Shown here: positions 51,456 to 59,880 of the stretch, piece by piece
Layout: every line of letters starts with the position of its first letter
Numbering within the stretch: position 1 is the first letter of the stretch
Assembly: GCA_033764775.1 (NCBI GenBank)
Contig: JANRIQ010000025.1
Span: 62,001 to 126,000 of the forward strand
Direction: 5' to 3'
DNA length: 64,000 bases
Source: JAWXCE01 sp033764775
GTDB lineage: Bacteria; Pseudomonadota; Alphaproteobacteria; Rhizobiales; Rhodomicrobiaceae
The notes under the pieces: model-generated
Databases searched by the model: none
What the model saw: only the letters and a program-made list of their open reading frames with translations
Told to the model about the DNA's origin: nothing
Made by a program: the position numbers and the translations under genes

Positions 51456-51609
51456 AGCATCTGAGCGAAACACGAATTCACTCCTCCCCCGGCTTTGCCC
51501 TGTTGCGTTGAATGGTGTGACATCCGCCTCGAAAACGGCTCCTCGTGATGGCCTATCCAGGCCGATAAGCGCTCGGGGCAATCCTGCGTTAAAGCAGGCG
51601 CAACAGCCG

Positions 51610-52053
51610 CTAAAGCAGCAGATCGAACAGGCGATACGCCCGTTCCCAATCCTTGGTCATCGGATTCTTGAGATTTGGGTCGGTGATCCTGAAGGTCTCC
51701 GCAAGGGCGAGGCATAGTCCTCCGGCAATCTCGGGCAGCTCTCCCTCCGTTTCGACGCCGATCGCCAGATCGCTTGGCGGCAACCCCGTCAGCCCAGCCA
51801 GGTAATCCGTGAGTTGCAACTCCGCGTTGATCAGCCGGAACCGATGGATCGACTCCTGGAGCCCCTTGGTAATCGGAAGATCCCAAGGCTCAACCACGTC
51901 GCGGTTGTTGGCCTTGGCGTTCGCCTCGCCGCGAATGACAAGGTCCACGACCTTCCGATGGATAAAATCCTCAAGCCGGCCCAGATCGCTCTTGTCGAGA
52001 TCGAGATCACCCGCCTCGCGAAAGAACTTCTCTAGTCTATGAATGGTCGCCAT
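51610..52053 (-). CDS. DUF1931 family protein, putative bacterial histone-fold protein
   Basis: A 147-residue all-helical protein of DUF1931, the family of Aquifex aq_328, which folds as a double histone-fold pseudodimer. Two helical repeats appear: residues 1-70 (R-L-E-K-F-F-R-E-A... I-H-R-K-V-V-D-L-V... A-N-A-K-A-N-N-R-D-V-V-E-P-W-D-L-P) and 71-147. Asn-Arg-Asp-x-V-x-P-x-D is typical of the loop between histone-fold helices. The DNA role of the family is unproven. FNR-like box 54 bases upstream. Confidence 0.78.
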   Translation of the reverse strand: MATIHRLEKFFREAGDLDLDKSDLGRLEDFIHRKVVDLVIRGEANAKANNRDVVEPWDLPITKGLQESIHRFRLINAELQLTDYLAGLTGLPPSDLAIGVETEGELPEIAGGLCLALAETFRITDPNLKNPMTKDWERAYRLFDLLL

Positions 52054-52079
52054 TGCGCACCTCACCTGCTGGACAGCAA

Positions 52080-52120
52080 AATGTACGCGACTTGTCCGAC
52101 CAGGCGTTGACGACCGTCAT
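52080..52120 (-). promoter_or_regulatory. FNR-like box and -10 element for the DUF1931 gene
   Basis: TTGACGACCGTCAT lies at 52107-52120. A - strand TACATT (52085-52080) is centred 31 bases downstream. Confidence 0.6.
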
Positions 52121-52351
52121 GGCGGCTGTCGCCAATCGACCGACAACCGCGCCAATGAACTTTTTTCGGCGCGGCCGCATGAGTGTTCAGCAAATCGGCA
52201 GGAGCCGGTAGAGGGTAGTCTTCGCCCCTCGGGGCCATCCGTCGGCAGCGATCGATGCTGCCGCTGCGCGCATGCCCGCTTGGCAGTGTCTCCGACGAAT
52301 GCGGGCGAAAGCGGCCCTTTGCCTACCACGGAAGGAATGTAAATGGAGCCT

Positions 52352-52831
52352 TCAGACGCTCTTTAGCGCCTGCTCGACCCAATCGACGATCGCCGAAGTC
52401 GGCATCGCGCCTGAGGTGCGAGCAATCTCTTGCCCTTTGCTCATCATGATCAGGCTCGGAATGCTGCGAATGCCATAGCGCCCGGCAATGACGGCTTCCG
52501 CCTCCGTGTCGAGCTTACCCAGCCGCACCCGCGGCTCCAGCAGCGGCGCCGCCTTCTCGAAATTGGGAGTCATCATTCGGCACGGACCGCACCATTCCGC
52601 CCAAAAGTCGATCACGACCGGCAGGTTGCTCCTCAGCGCGTGCGCATCGAAGTTCGCGCTGGTTAGCTCGACAACTTTGCCCGCGAAGAGGGGATTGTGA
52701 CATCTCCCGCATTTCGGGTTGCGGTCAAGTTTTGCGCGGGGCACGCGGTTCACCGATGCATCGACCGGACAGGTAACCAAAAAGATCTCGGCGGATGCTT
52801 CCGGCCGGTTATCGGTGGTCGGTTCGGACAT
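52352..52831 (-). CDS. trxC: Thioredoxin 2-like protein with N-terminal zinc-ribbon-like segment
   Basis: A 159-residue protein with a TrxC-like architecture. An N-terminal segment carries C21, then C41-G-R-C44; the usual second Cys of the first pair is Asp24 here. The thioredoxin domain has W-C-G-P-C (C81, C84) and S-I-P-S-L as the cis-Pro loop. TrxC reduces oxidised proteins in the cytoplasm and is often induced by oxidative stress. Upstream at 52965 lies an FNR-like box. Confidence 0.87.
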   Translation of the reverse strand: MSEPTTDNRPEASAEIFLVTCPVDASVNRVPRAKLDRNPKCGRCHNPLFAGKVVELTSANFDAHALRSNLPVVIDFWAEWCGPCRMMTPNFEKAAPLLEPRVRLGKLDTEAEAVIAGRYGIRSIPSLIMMSKGQEIARTSGAMPTSAIVDWVEQALKSV

Positions 52832-52936
52832 CGGCGTTTCCTTGAAACGGCTTCGCAGGCGGGCTGAGCTGGAACCCATAGGGGCATGGTGCGGTTGCAA
52901 CCGGCTAGCAGCCTATTGAGCCACGATCTAAGCGGA

Positions 52937-52978
52937 CTTGTAGTAGGCAACCGCCGGCAAGGCATTGACGGGCGTCAG
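52937..52978 (-). promoter_or_regulatory. FNR-like box and possible -10 for the trxC-like gene
   Basis: TTGACGGGCGTCAG lies at 52965-52978. A - strand TACAAG (52942-52937) is centred 32 bases downstream; it is the weakest -10 of the set. Confidence 0.5.
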
Positions 52979-53064
52979 CGATCGGGCGCGCCTAGATATT
53001 CGGCGAGTCTTCAAGCTTGGCATGAACGATCGCTGCCCGTCTCGGCATTCAATCCCACGCCGAA

Positions 53065-53106
53065 CTGACAGGCGTCAGTTGAGGCGGATCGCTACGCTCC
53101 TAACAT
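53065..53106 (+). promoter_or_regulatory. FNR-like box and -10 element for the ene-reductase gene
   Basis: CTGACAGGCGTCAG lies at 53065-53078. TAACAT (53101-53106) is centred exactly 32 bases downstream on +, and the gene starts at 53158. Confidence 0.6.
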
Positions 53107-53157
53107 GCCTCGGTGACGGTCCTGGAGACCGGGAATTCCACTCTGTAGAGACGGGCG

Positions 53158-54369
53158 ATGGACCATGCAGCTACCATGATACGATCTCTCGGCGCTGCTC
53201 ATGCGCCGGACACGGACGTGCTATTCCAGCCATACCGCCTTGGTCCCTTCAACCTGCGACATCGCATCGTCATGGCGCCGCTGACTCGCTCCCGGGCGCG
53301 CCAGCCGGGCAATGCGCCAAGCTCTCTTGCCGCCTGTTACTATGCACAGCGCGCGTCCGCGGCATTGATCGTGAGTGAGGCGACGCAGGTTTCGATGCAG
53401 GGGCAGGGTTATGCCTGGACGCCGGGCATCCACAGCCGGGAGCAGGTCGAGGCGTGGCGCCGGGTGACCCAAGCGGTGCATGAGGCGAACGGATTGATTT
53501 TCAATCAGCTTTGGCATGTCGGGCGCATTTCACATCCTGCTTTGCAGCCCGACAAAATGCTTCCCGTCGCCCCGTCCGCCATTGTGCCGCAGGGCAAGGC
53601 CTTCATCGAGAACGAGCGCGGCGAAGGCGAACTGGTTCCGTTTGTGCGGCCGCGCGCGCTCGACATCGAAGAGATGCCCTATGTCGTGGCGCAATATGAA
53701 CGCGCGGCCAGAAACGCCCAGGCCGCCGATTTCGATGGCGTCGAGATCCACGCCGCCAACGGCTATCTGCTCGATCAGTTCATCGAAAGCGGCGCCAACC
53801 GCCGCACCGACGCTTATGGCGGCCCGGTCGAGAACCGAACGCGATTGTTGTTCGAGGTCGCCGAGGCCGTGATGCGCGTCTGGGGGCCCGATCGCATCGG
53901 CGTGCGGCTGTCGCCGATGGGCAAGATGAACGACATTTACGACGACCAACCGGAAGCAACCTTTGGCTATATCGCCGAGCGCCTCAGCGACTACGGCTTC
54001 GCCTATCTCCATATCGTCAACCCAGCGATGGAGCAGATGCAAAACGGAAAAGAGCCGGATCCGCAGACGCTCGGCATGGTCGAGACGATCCGAAAGAAAT
54101 TCAAAGGAACCCTGATGGTGGCGGGCGGCTTCGAAGCTGACACTGCGGCGCAGTGGCTTCGCGAAGGCAAGGCAGACCTGATCGCTTTCGGCCGCAAGTT
54201 CATCGCCAATCCCGATCTGCCCGAGCGGCTGCGCACCGGCGCGCCCCTCAATGCAGACGATCCGACGACGTATTACGGCGGCGGCGAGAAGGGATACACA
54301 GACTATCCGTCTCTGGCGCAGGATCGCGGCGAACAGCCGAAGGCGTGCGTCGACCAGCGCTGGCGGTGA
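53158..54369 (+). CDS. Old yellow enzyme-family ene-reductase (NemA-like)
   Basis: A 403-residue FMN TIM barrel: L-R-H-R-I-V-M-A-P-L-T-R-S-R, Q-L-W-H-V-G-R-I-S-H, then D-G-V-E-I-H-A-A-N-G-Y-L-L-D-Q-F and R-T-D-A-Y-G-G-P-V-E-N-R. His and Asn in H-A-A-N are the carbonyl-binding pair. It reduces activated alkenes, nitro compounds or electrophiles. A PfpI-like gene follows after 67 bases. Confidence 0.92.
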   Translation: MDHAATMIRSLGAAHAPDTDVLFQPYRLGPFNLRHRIVMAPLTRSRARQPGNAPSSLAACYYAQRASAALIVSEATQVSMQGQGYAWTPGIHSREQVEAWRRVTQAVHEANGLIFNQLWHVGRISHPALQPDKMLPVAPSAIVPQGKAFIENERGEGELVPFVRPRALDIEEMPYVVAQYERAARNAQAADFDGVEIHAANGYLLDQFIESGANRRTDAYGGPVENRTRLLFEVAEAVMRVWGPDRIGVRLSPMGKMNDIYDDQPEATFGYIAERLSDYGFAYLHIVNPAMEQMQNGKEPDPQTLGMVETIRKKFKGTLMVAGGFEADTAAQWLREGKADLIAFGRKFIANPDLPERLRTGAPLNADDPTTYYGGGEKGYTDYPSLAQDRGEQPKACVDQRWR

Positions 54370-54436
54370 GCCGCGAGAGCGGCGCCACGATGCTAAGCTC
54401 GCTTACTCAACCCAACGATAGAAAGGAATTCAGATC

Positions 54437-54988
54437 ATGGCGGACGATAGCCTTAGAGGATTCAATGTGGCCATTCTGGTCACCGACGGCTTCGAGGAGG
54501 TCGAACTTACCGAGCCACGTAAAGCCCTGGACGAAGCTGGCGCCACGACCAAAATCGTATCGCCCAAACATCAAAGCGTGCGGGCCTGGAACTTCACGGA
54601 CTGGAGCATAGACTTGCCCGTCGATGTGAAGCTGGATCAGGCCAAGCCGGAAGATTTCGACGCGCTGCTGCTGCCGGGCGGCGTCATCAACCCGGACTCG
54701 CTTCGCATTGACCCAAAGGCAGTCGCCTTTGCGAAGGCGTTCTTCGATGCCGGGAAACCGGTCGCATCGATCTGCCATGGTCCCTGGACCGTGATCGAGA
54801 CCGGCGCCGCGCGCGGCCGACGAATGACCTCATGGCCCTCGGTCAAAACCGACCTCAAGAACGCCGGCGCGGACTGGGTGGACCAGGAAGCGGTCGTAGA
54901 TAAGGGTTTGGTCACCAGCCGCAGTCCCGACGATCTGCCGGCATTCAACCGGGAAATGATCAAACTGTTCAGCAGCGCATGCGGGTAA
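54437..54988 (+). CDS. PfpI/DJ-1 family protein
   Basis: A 183-residue class I glutamine amidotransferase-like fold protein. The nucleophile elbow is S-I-C-H-G-P-W with the reactive Cys; E in V-T-D-G-F-E-E-V-E-L is the conserved partner Glu. The family includes general-stress proteins such as YhbO and proposed deglycases or proteases; activity here is uncertain. AGAAAGGAA lies before the ATG. A decayed relative lies at 44392. Confidence 0.88.
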   Translation: MADDSLRGFNVAILVTDGFEEVELTEPRKALDEAGATTKIVSPKHQSVRAWNFTDWSIDLPVDVKLDQAKPEDFDALLLPGGVINPDSLRIDPKAVAFAKAFFDAGKPVASICHGPWTVIETGAARGRRMTSWPSVKTDLKNAGADWVDQEAVVDKGLVTSRSPDDLPAFNREMIKLFSSACG

Positions 54989-55513
54989 GGGTCCGGCTGC
55001 ATCATGCCAAGCAGGGTGCCCGGGCCCGCTTTAAGAAACCGGCAGTTTAGTCCGCCGCAGCGCAAGGTGAGCATCATCGGTCAGGGAAAGCCGAAGCCAG
55101 GCGGCCGAAGTCGCGGAAAAATCGGCTTACTCGGTTATCGACAGCGAGCATTGTTCGGTTTTTCGATTGCCGCCTGGCGCTATCTGGCCTTGCGAATACA
55201 GTGACCTTTATCGCACCACGAATTCCCTGTTCACCCGCCCGATACCTCTGATCGGAAGAATAAATTCCATGTTTCTTAGTCAAAAAAACTCCGTGTTAAA
55301 ATGTTAGGGAATTTGCAATGCAAGCTATTGTAATTGCGCAGCTTATCGAACGAAGAACTGCCTCCGAAAGATGCCAAATCACCGATTTTCCCTGCAGTTC
55401 TGGTTCTAGCAGGGATCGACGACTGGAGACAAGTTTGCACGGGACTGCCCCCTCCGCCACGAAACCGCTCATTTAAGATTTTGACCGCACTACACTTTGT
55501 CAGAAGGTAACGT
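54989..55513. other. Right edge of the stress island, no gene seen
   Basis: About 525 bases between PfpI and urtE. An imperfect inverted repeat (GCCAGGCGGC at 55096-55105 with GCCGCCTGGC at 55169-55178) lies here. The 55200-55500 part is noticeably AT-richer than the core. I see no gene, recombinase or tRNA that would mark a border. Confidence 0.4.
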
Positions 55514-56209
55514 CTAAACGGCCAACTTGCGCCGCACTTGCGCCTCGTCCATGTCGGCGCGCTTGCCCGACAGCACGATCTGGCCGCGATCCATCACCGC
55601 GTACCGGTCGCACAGGTCGCGCGCGAACTCGAAATACTGCTCCACCAGCAATATCGCCATGCCGCCCTGGTCGCGCAGATAGCTTATGGCCCGCCCGATA
55701 TCCTTGATGATCGACGGCTGGATGCCCTCGGTCGGTTCGTCCAGCACGAGAAGCGTTGGCCGTGTCACGAGCGCCCGCGCAATGGCCAGCTGCTGCTGCT
55801 GACCGCCAGACAGGTCGCCGCCGCGACGGTGCAGCATGGATTTCAACACAGGAAACAGCTCGTAAGTCTCCGGCGGAATGGTGCGTCCGCCGCGCGGCAG
55901 CGGCGCATATCCGGTCTCTAGATTTTCGCGCACGGTCAGCAACGGGAATATCTCGCGCCCCTGCGGCACAAGCGCGATGCCGCGCCGCGCACGCTCATAA
56001 GACGCAAGTCCCTTAAGATCTTGACCGTTCCAGCTTATGCTTCCCTTTCGCACCGGTTCGCGACCTGCAATGGCGCGCAGCAGGCTGGTCTTGCCAACGC
56101 CGTTTCGTCCTAAAACGCAAGTGACTTCGCCAATATGCGCCTCGATGGACACATCGCGAAGCGCCTGCGCCGCGCCGTAATACAGGTCGATGCCGTAGAC
56201 GTTCAGCAT
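55514..56209 (-). CDS. urtE: Urea ABC transporter ATP-binding protein UrtE
   Basis: A 231-residue LivF-type ATPase. Walker A is G-R-N-G-V-G-K-T, signature L-S-G-G-Q-Q-Q-Q, Walker B L-L-V-L-D-E-P-T-E-G-I-Q-P. The G-V-G-K-T variant and E-G-I-Q-P are typical of UrtE. Last gene of urtABCDE, about 27 bases after urtD. Confidence 0.94.
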   Translation of the reverse strand: MLNVYGIDLYYGAAQALRDVSIEAHIGEVTCVLGRNGVGKTSLLRAIAGREPVRKGSISWNGQDLKGLASYERARRGIALVPQGREIFPLLTVRENLETGYAPLPRGGRTIPPETYELFPVLKSMLHRRGGDLSGGQQQQLAIARALVTRPTLLVLDEPTEGIQPSIIKDIGRAISYLRDQGGMAILLVEQYFEFARDLCDRYAVMDRGQIVLSGKRADMDEAQVRRKLAV

Positions 56210-56236
56210 GGGATCGCCTTCCCCGATGTTGGTTGC

Positions 56237-57016
56237 CTAGCGCCCAAGATAGACCTCGATCACGCGGGGGTTGGCGGACACGGCGTCGATGGAGCCTTCA
56301 GCCAGCACGGAACCTTCGTGAAGGCACGTCACCTTCACGCCCAGCGCGCGCACGAACGCCATATCGTGCTCAACAACGATGACCGAATGCGACTGGTTGA
56401 TGTCCTTCAGCAGCGTCGCAGTTTCCTCGGTTTCGGCGTCTGTCATCCCTGCAACAGGTTCGTCCACCAGCAAAAGCTTCGGGTCTTGCGCCAGCAGCAT
56501 GCCGATTTCGAGCCATTGCTTCTGCCCATGGGAAAGGTCGCCTGCGATTTTATCGCGCAGGTGGGTGAGGCGCACGGTGTCGAGCAGCCGGTTGATCGTC
56601 GCCGCGTCAATGCGATTGCGCGCGCCGAACAAAGAGGCGAACGGGCCGCGGGGCCCCTTCAGCGCCAGCAGCATATTATCGGCGATCGTGTGCTGCTCGA
56701 ACACGGTGGGCTTCTGGAATTTGCGGCCAATGCCCAGCTCGGCGATGTCGGCTTCATCGAGCTTTGTGAGGTCGACGGAGCCGCCATCAAACAGCACGTC
56801 GCCCTTGTCGGGGCGGGTCTTGCCAGTGATGATGTCCATCATGGTGGTTTTGCCCGCGCCATTGGGGCCGATAATGGCGCGCATTTCTCCCGGCGCTATA
56901 ACGAGCGCCAGATTGTTGATGGCTCTGAAGCCCTCGAAAGCGACGCTGACCCCATCAAGATATAACAGCGCGTCTGTGACCTTCGGCTTATCGCCGGAAC
57001 CGACGACAGTGTTCAT
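56237..57016 (-). CDS. urtD: Urea ABC transporter ATP-binding protein UrtD
   Basis: A 259-residue LivG-type ATPase: G-P-N-G-A-G-K-T, L-S-H-G-Q-K-Q-W-L-E-I-G (the H-G-Q-K-Q-W variant is typical of UrtD), and L-L-V-D-E-P-V-A-G-M-T. The Met at 57016 is chosen; it starts 11 bases after the urtC stop. Confidence 0.94.
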   Translation of the reverse strand: MNTVVGSGDKPKVTDALLYLDGVSVAFEGFRAINNLALVIAPGEMRAIIGPNGAGKTTMMDIITGKTRPDKGDVLFDGGSVDLTKLDEADIAELGIGRKFQKPTVFEQHTIADNMLLALKGPRGPFASLFGARNRIDAATINRLLDTVRLTHLRDKIAGDLSHGQKQWLEIGMLLAQDPKLLLVDEPVAGMTDAETEETATLLKDINQSHSVIVVEHDMAFVRALGVKVTCLHEGSVLAEGSIDAVSANPRVIEVYLGR

Positions 57017-57026
57017 GGCGCGCCCC

Positions 57027-58163
57027 TCATTCCGCCACCTGCGGAACGGAGGGCGCCGGCGACGATGTTTTTCTGCGACTGGACAGGTTCTGGATTGTTC
57101 CAACGATCCCCTTCGGCAATGCGAGCGTGACGAACACAAAAACGGCGCCGAGCGCGAACAGCCAGTAAGGGGCGAGGGCGCCGGTGGTGAAAACCGATTT
57201 CATGAAGTTGACCGCCACCGCGCCGACCACCGGGCCGACCAGCGTGCCGCGCCCGCCGACCGCCACCCAGATCACCGCCTCGATGGAGTTGGCGGGTGAA
57301 AACTCGGAAGGGTTGATGATGCCGACCTGCGGCACATAGAGCGCGCCAGCGAGCCCCGCCATCATGGCCGAGAGCACGAAGACGACGAGTTTGTAGTGCT
57401 CCACGCGGTAGCCCATGAACCGGGTGCGACTCTCGGCGTCGCGAATGGCGACAAGCACCTTGCCGAACGCCGACGTGACAACCGCGCGGGCCAGCAGGAA
57501 GCATCCGATAAGGCTCAACACCGTCAGAATGTAGAGCGCGATGCGTGTGGTCTGTGCCTGAACGGGGAAGCCGAGAATATCCTTGAAATCGGTCAGGCCA
57601 TTATTGCCGCCAAGGCCCATGTCGTTGCGGAAGAAGGCGAGCAGCAGGGCATAAGTGAGCGCCTGCGTGATGATAGACAGGTAAACGCCGGTGACGCGGC
57701 TGCGAAACGCGAGCCAGCCGAACACGAATGCGAGCAGTCCCGGCACAGCCAAGATCATGATCGCGGCGAACCAGAACATATCGAAGCCGTACCAGAACCA
57801 CGGCAGCTCCTTATAGTTGAGGAACACCATGAAATCGGGCAGCACCGGGTTGCCGTAAACGCCGCGCGGGCCGATTTGGCGCATCAGATACATGCCCATC
57901 GCGTAGCCCCCGAGCGCAAAAAATGCGCCGTGTCCGAGCGAGAGAATGCCGCAATAACCCCAGACCAGATCGAGACTGAGCGCAAGGATGGCGAGGCACA
58001 GATATTTGCCCATGAGCGCGACGACGTATGTCGGCACGTGAAACGGGGAGTCTTCCGGCACGAGTAGATTGAGTGCTGGCACGAGCACCAGCGCCGCTGC
58101 AAGCACGGCGAGGAAGATCATCCCAGTTCGATCGAGATTGGCGAAGAACCTCGCGGTGATCAT
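57027..58163 (-). CDS. urtC: Urea ABC transporter permease UrtC
   Basis: A 378-residue LivM-type permease with about nine membrane helices and G-Y-C-G-I-L-S-L-G-H-G-A-F-F-A-L-G-G-Y. It starts inside the urtB stop (ATGA), so the two permease subunits are coupled. Confidence 0.93.
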   Translation of the reverse strand: MITARFFANLDRTGMIFLAVLAAALVLVPALNLLVPEDSPFHVPTYVVALMGKYLCLAILALSLDLVWGYCGILSLGHGAFFALGGYAMGMYLMRQIGPRGVYGNPVLPDFMVFLNYKELPWFWYGFDMFWFAAIMILAVPGLLAFVFGWLAFRSRVTGVYLSIITQALTYALLLAFFRNDMGLGGNNGLTDFKDILGFPVQAQTTRIALYILTVLSLIGCFLLARAVVTSAFGKVLVAIRDAESRTRFMGYRVEHYKLVVFVLSAMMAGLAGALYVPQVGIINPSEFSPANSIEAVIWVAVGGRGTLVGPVVGAVAVNFMKSVFTTGALAPYWLFALGAVFVFVTLALPKGIVGTIQNLSSRRKTSSPAPSVPQVAE

Positions 58164-59740
58164 GCCTCCACCGCCCGTCCCTTGAGGGCGAACAGGCCGC
58201 GCGGGCGCTTCTGGATGAACAGGATCAAAAGCACGAGAATGAAAATTTTGGCGAGTACGGCCCCGGCCAGCGGCTCCAGCAGCTTGTTAGCGATGCCGAG
58301 CGAGAACGCCGAGATCAGCGTGCCCCACAAATTGCCGACGCCGCCGAAGACGACCACCATGAAACTGTCGATGATGTAGCTCTGCCCGAGGTTCGGCGAC
58401 ACGTTGTCGATCTGCGATAGTGCGACTCCCGCGATGCCCGCCACACCTGATCCCAGGCCGAACGTCATGGCGTCCACCCACGGCGTGCGAATGCCCATGC
58501 TGCTTGCCATTTTGCGGTTTTGCGTGACCGCGCGCATTTGCAGCCCGAGCGGGGTGCGGCGCAAGATCAGCAACAGCAGCGCGAATACAACCAGCGTAAA
58601 GACGATGATCCACAGCCGCCCATATGTGATTTGCAGTCCAAGCAAATCGAACGACCCGGACATATAGCTCGGCGACGCCACATCGCGGTTGGTGGGGCCG
58701 AAGATCGTGCGCACGGTCTGCTGCAGAAACAGGCTGACGCCCCAGGTGGCGAGCAGCGTTTCGAGCGGGCGGCCGTACAGAAAGCGGATGATGCCGCGCT
58801 CGATGGCGACGCCGACCAGCCCCGCCACAAGGAACGCGAGAGGTATGGCGATAGGCAGCGACAGGCCGAAATAATCGGGCGCATAGGCGCGAAACACTTC
58901 TTGCACCATGAACGTCGTGTAGGCGCCAAGCATGACCATCTCGCCATGCGCCATGTTGATCACGCCCATCACACCGAAGGTGATGGCGAGGCCGATCGCG
59001 GCGAGCAAGAGCACCGAGCCGAGCGAGAGTCCGTACCAGATATTCTGGGCCCCGCCGATGAACATCTGCCGCCGCTCTATCGAGGCGATGGCGGCGTCCG
59101 CCGCGGCGCGCACCTCGCCTTTCAGGCTTGGAAGCGCGTTGCGGATCTGACCCATGGCGTCCGGGTCGCCCCGCTGGCTGAGCGCCTCGATGGCGGCAAG
59201 ACGTTCGGCGGCGCTGGAGTCCGGCTTGGCGAGGAGGATCGCGCCGCGCGCCGATTTCAGCGCGAGCGCGACCTTTGCGTCGGTCTCCTTGGCGATGGCG
59301 ATCTCCAAAGCGGGAAGCGATGCGGCGTCCTTCGATTTGAAAATCGACTCAGCTGAGTCGAGCCGTTTCTGCCTGTCCGGAGACGTCAGCGTCAGCAGGC
59401 CGAGGGCCGCGCCGATTGCGCCCCGCAAGCGATTGTTGAGGCGCACGACCGCGCCGCCTGATAGTGGTTCAGCGGCCGCTCCTGTGCGCGCGTCGAATGT
59501 CTGGCCTGCTGCATCGGTGTAAACGATGCGTTTGTCGGCTGAGAAAGACAGGCGGCGGGCGACCATCGCTTCGAGGATCGCCTGCGCGTTGGGCGCGCCG
59601 GAGGCGGCAATTTCATTGATCGCCGACTCGGTTTCGGCAAATGAGTCCGCCGCCAGTCTGTCGAGCGCCGTGTCCAATGTTTGGGCCTGAGCCGTTGACC
59701 ACAGAAATATCGCGGCAAGGACAGTGAGCAAACGGATCAT
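58160..59740 (-). CDS. urtB: Urea ABC transporter permease UrtB
   Basis: A 526-residue protein: signal peptide, a periplasmic HEAT-like domain of about 210 residues (E-A-L-S-Q-R-G-D-P), then a LivH-type permease from about 235 with G-V-M-G-V-I-N-M-A-H-G-E and G-V-G-N-L-W-G-T. The extended N-terminus is characteristic of UrtB. The ATG at 59740 is chosen over an in-frame GTG at 59746. Confidence 0.93.
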   Translation of the reverse strand: MIRLLTVLAAIFLWSTAQAQTLDTALDRLAADSFAETESAINEIAASGAPNAQAILEAMVARRLSFSADKRIVYTDAAGQTFDARTGAAAEPLSGGAVVRLNNRLRGAIGAALGLLTLTSPDRQKRLDSAESIFKSKDAASLPALEIAIAKETDAKVALALKSARGAILLAKPDSSAAERLAAIEALSQRGDPDAMGQIRNALPSLKGEVRAAADAAIASIERRQMFIGGAQNIWYGLSLGSVLLLAAIGLAITFGVMGVINMAHGEMVMLGAYTTFMVQEVFRAYAPDYFGLSLPIAIPLAFLVAGLVGVAIERGIIRFLYGRPLETLLATWGVSLFLQQTVRTIFGPTNRDVASPSYMSGSFDLLGLQITYGRLWIIVFTLVVFALLLLILRRTPLGLQMRAVTQNRKMASSMGIRTPWVDAMTFGLGSGVAGIAGVALSQIDNVSPNLGQSYIIDSFMVVVFGGVGNLWGTLISAFSLGIANKLLEPLAGAVLAKIFILVLLILFIQKRPRGLFALKGRAVEA

Positions 59741-59880
59741 TAACACCGACCATGATCTAGGAGGCGACCGGCTGTTTCACGAGCCGCCCGAATTGAGAAG
59801 GCGAGCGATGGAGCAATCGCTGAAGTTGTCCTTGATTGCCCCGCTCGCGCTCGCGCGAAACGAAAGTCAGGCCGTATAGG

